Shown in pieces: positions 62,788 to 64,000 of a DNA stretch of 64,000 bases. The position numbers were made by a program, and so were the translations under genes. Source of the stretch: Site-B1 sp963827785 (GTDB taxonomy: Bacteria > Bacteroidota > Bacteroidia > Flavobacteriales > Flavobacteriaceae); NCBI GenBank assembly GCA_963827785.1, contig CAWHCT010000005.1:112249-176248 (forward strand), read 5' to 3'. Below the pieces are notes generated by a model. That model saw nothing but the letters and a program-made list of their open reading frames with translations. It had not been told where the DNA came from and did not search any database. Numbering within the stretch: the first letter of the stretch is position 1; the number at the start of each line of letters is the position of its first letter.

Positions 62788-64000
62788 ATGAGTGCAATAA
62801 TTAATATACACGCAAGACAAATTTTTGATTCCAGAGGAAACCCTACAGTAGAAGTTGATGTAGAAACTGAAAATGGAATAATTGGTAGAGCAGCAGTTCC
62901 TTCCGGAGCATCAACTGGTGAACATGAAGCCGTAGAGTTGAGAGATGGCGGTAAGAACTTTATGGGGAAAGGAGTCCTCAAAGCGGTAGAGAATGTAAAT
63001 TCTATTTTAGCAGAGGAGTTATTAGGAGTTTCTGTATTTGAACAAAATTATATTGATAATTTGATGTGCGAAATTGATGGCACACCAAATAAATCAAAAT
63101 TAGGCGCCAATGCCATTTTGGGTGTTTCTCTGGCTGTAGCCAAGGCCGCCGCAAATGAGCTGGACATGCCATTGTACAGATATGTTGGTGGTGTAAGTGC
63201 AAACACATTGCCTGTTCCAATGATGAATATTATTAATGGTGGTTCTCATAGTGATGCACCTATTGCTTTTCAGGAATTTATGATCATGCCGGTAAAAGCA
63301 AATAGTTTTTCTCATGCTTTACAAATGGGTACAGAGATTTTCCATCATCTTAAAAAAGTATTACATGACAGAAATTTAAGCACTGCTGTAGGTGATGAAG
63401 GTGGATTTGCACCAACCTTAAAAGGGACTGAAGATGCTATTGAAACTATTGGAAAAGCTGTAAAAAATGCAGGATATAAGTTTGGGGATGAAGTTATGAT
63501 TGCACTAGATTGCGCAGCTGCTGAATTCTATGTAAAAGGAAAATACGATTATACAAAATTTGAAGGAGATAAAGGTGTAGTTAGGACAAGTAAGGAACAA
63601 GCTGATTATTTAGCAGAACTAGCTAAAAAATATCCTATTATTTCTATTGAAGACGGAATGGATGAAAACGATTGGGAAGGTTGGAAATATTTAACCGAGA
63701 AGATTGGAGATAAAGTACAATTGGTTGGAGATGATCTGTTTGTAACTAATGTAGAAAGATTATCTAGAGGAATTGAAAATGGTATTGCCAATTCAATTCT
63801 TATAAAAGTAAACCAAATAGGTTCTTTAACTGAAACGATTGCTGCCGTTAATATGGCTAAAAATGCAGGTTATACAACTGTAATGTCACACCGTTCAGGT
63901 GAAACGGAAGATAATACCATAGCCGATTTAGCAGTAGCTTTAAATTGTGGTCAAATTAAAACAGGTTCTGCATCACGTAGTGACCGTATGGCTAAATATA
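62788..64000 (+). CDS. eno: Enolase, N-terminal part
   Basis: Enolase interconverts 2-phosphoglycerate and phosphoenolpyruvate. The first 404 residues are present and the gene runs off the right edge, lacking only about 25 residues. RQIFDSRGNPTVEVDV, PSGASTGEHEAVELRDG, GDEGGFAPTL, the metal ligands in IALDCAAAEF, ISIEDGMDENDW and GDDLFVTN, and SHRSGETEDNTIADLAV are all intact. It follows carA after a 156-base spacer with its own promoter box. Confidence 0.98.
   Translation, partial: MSAIINIHARQIFDSRGNPTVEVDVETENGIIGRAAVPSGASTGEHEAVELRDGGKNFMGKGVLKAVENVNSILAEELLGVSVFEQNYIDNLMCEIDGTPNKSKLGANAILGVSLAVAKAAANELDMPLYRYVGGVSANTLPVPMMNIINGGSHSDAPIAFQEFMIMPVKANSFSHALQMGTEIFHHLKKVLHDRNLSTAVGDEGGFAPTLKGTEDAIETIGKAVKNAGYKFGDEVMIALDCAAAEFYVKGKYDYTKFEGDKGVVRTSKEQADYLAELAKKYPIISIEDGMDENDWEGWKYLTEKIGDKVQLVGDDLFVTNVERLSRGIENGIANSILIKVNQIGSLTETIAAVNMAKNAGYTTVMSHRSGETEDNTIADLAVALNCGQIKTGSASRSDRMAKY

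Noticed and set aside
1..64000. tRNA genes, CRISPR arrays, insertion sequences, prophage or attachment sites
   Set aside because: None was seen: spacers are short and AT-rich, no regularly spaced repeats of 25-40 bases occur, and no transposase or integrase motifs were found.

Overview
The window reads as chromosomal DNA of a marine-type member of the Bacteroidota, most likely family Flavobacteriaceae. The evidence is AT-rich DNA with very few Shine-Dalgarno sites, -7 boxes of the Bacteroidota form TAnnTTTG, two SusC/SusD outer-membrane uptake loci, a subtilisin-like protease with a type IX secretion sorting domain, lipoproteins with acidic surface-export signals, and a str-S10-spc-alpha ribosomal cluster that runs on into carA and eno. 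No tRNA, rRNA, CRISPR array, insertion sequence or prophage was seen. The genus cannot be told from the sequence alone.

Layout. 1-4.9 kb: start of purK (minus), then a fused hypoxanthine phosphoribosyltransferase/adenylate kinase, obgE, a DUF4136 lipoprotein and an SDR-DinB fusion. 4.9-11 kb: a large alpha-2-macroglobulin gene (minus). 11-17.4 kb: a TPR protein, mpl, a small DUF2007 gene, dienelactone hydrolase, chrA, a PaiB-like gene and radC. 17.5-22.4 kb: a tight five-gene operon of a deacetylase-like protein, a HAD phosphatase and three envelope proteins of unknown role. 22.4-25.4 kb: rarA, a rhomboid protease and rlmB. 25.4-40.8 kb: a subtilase and two Sus-like loci, all on the minus strand and each bounded by strong terminators. 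40.8-42.5 kb: a BamA/TamA-like barrel. 42.7-60 kb: the ribosomal super-cluster rpsL to rplQ, with secY, infA, rpmJ and rpoA. 60-64 kb: two tandem paralogous secreted proteins, carA and the start of eno.

The two Sus-like loci share an almost identical susC leader and N-terminus. Each pairs SusC and SusD with two surface lipoproteins, and no glycoside hydrolase is visible. Beside the secreted subtilase this fits uptake of peptides or another polymer, but the ligand is not readable. adk is missing from its common place between secY and infA, which matches its presence in the hpt-adk fusion.

Reading frames are broken by single-base indels in seven otherwise well conserved genes: SDR-DinB, alpha-2-macroglobulin, rarA, subtilase, a Calx-beta lipoprotein, one susC, and essential fusA. 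I count about 17, of which about 14 are insertions, and 12 fall between 26.0 and 33.3 kb. Consensus sequencing error is the simplest reading. The genes are therefore listed over their full extent.

Beyond genes, the window holds palindromic REP-like elements (nested at 12.2 kb, clustered between rpsJ and rplC, and apparently in frame inside the macroglobulin gene) and possible structured leaders before rpsL, rplC, rpsD and rplQ.
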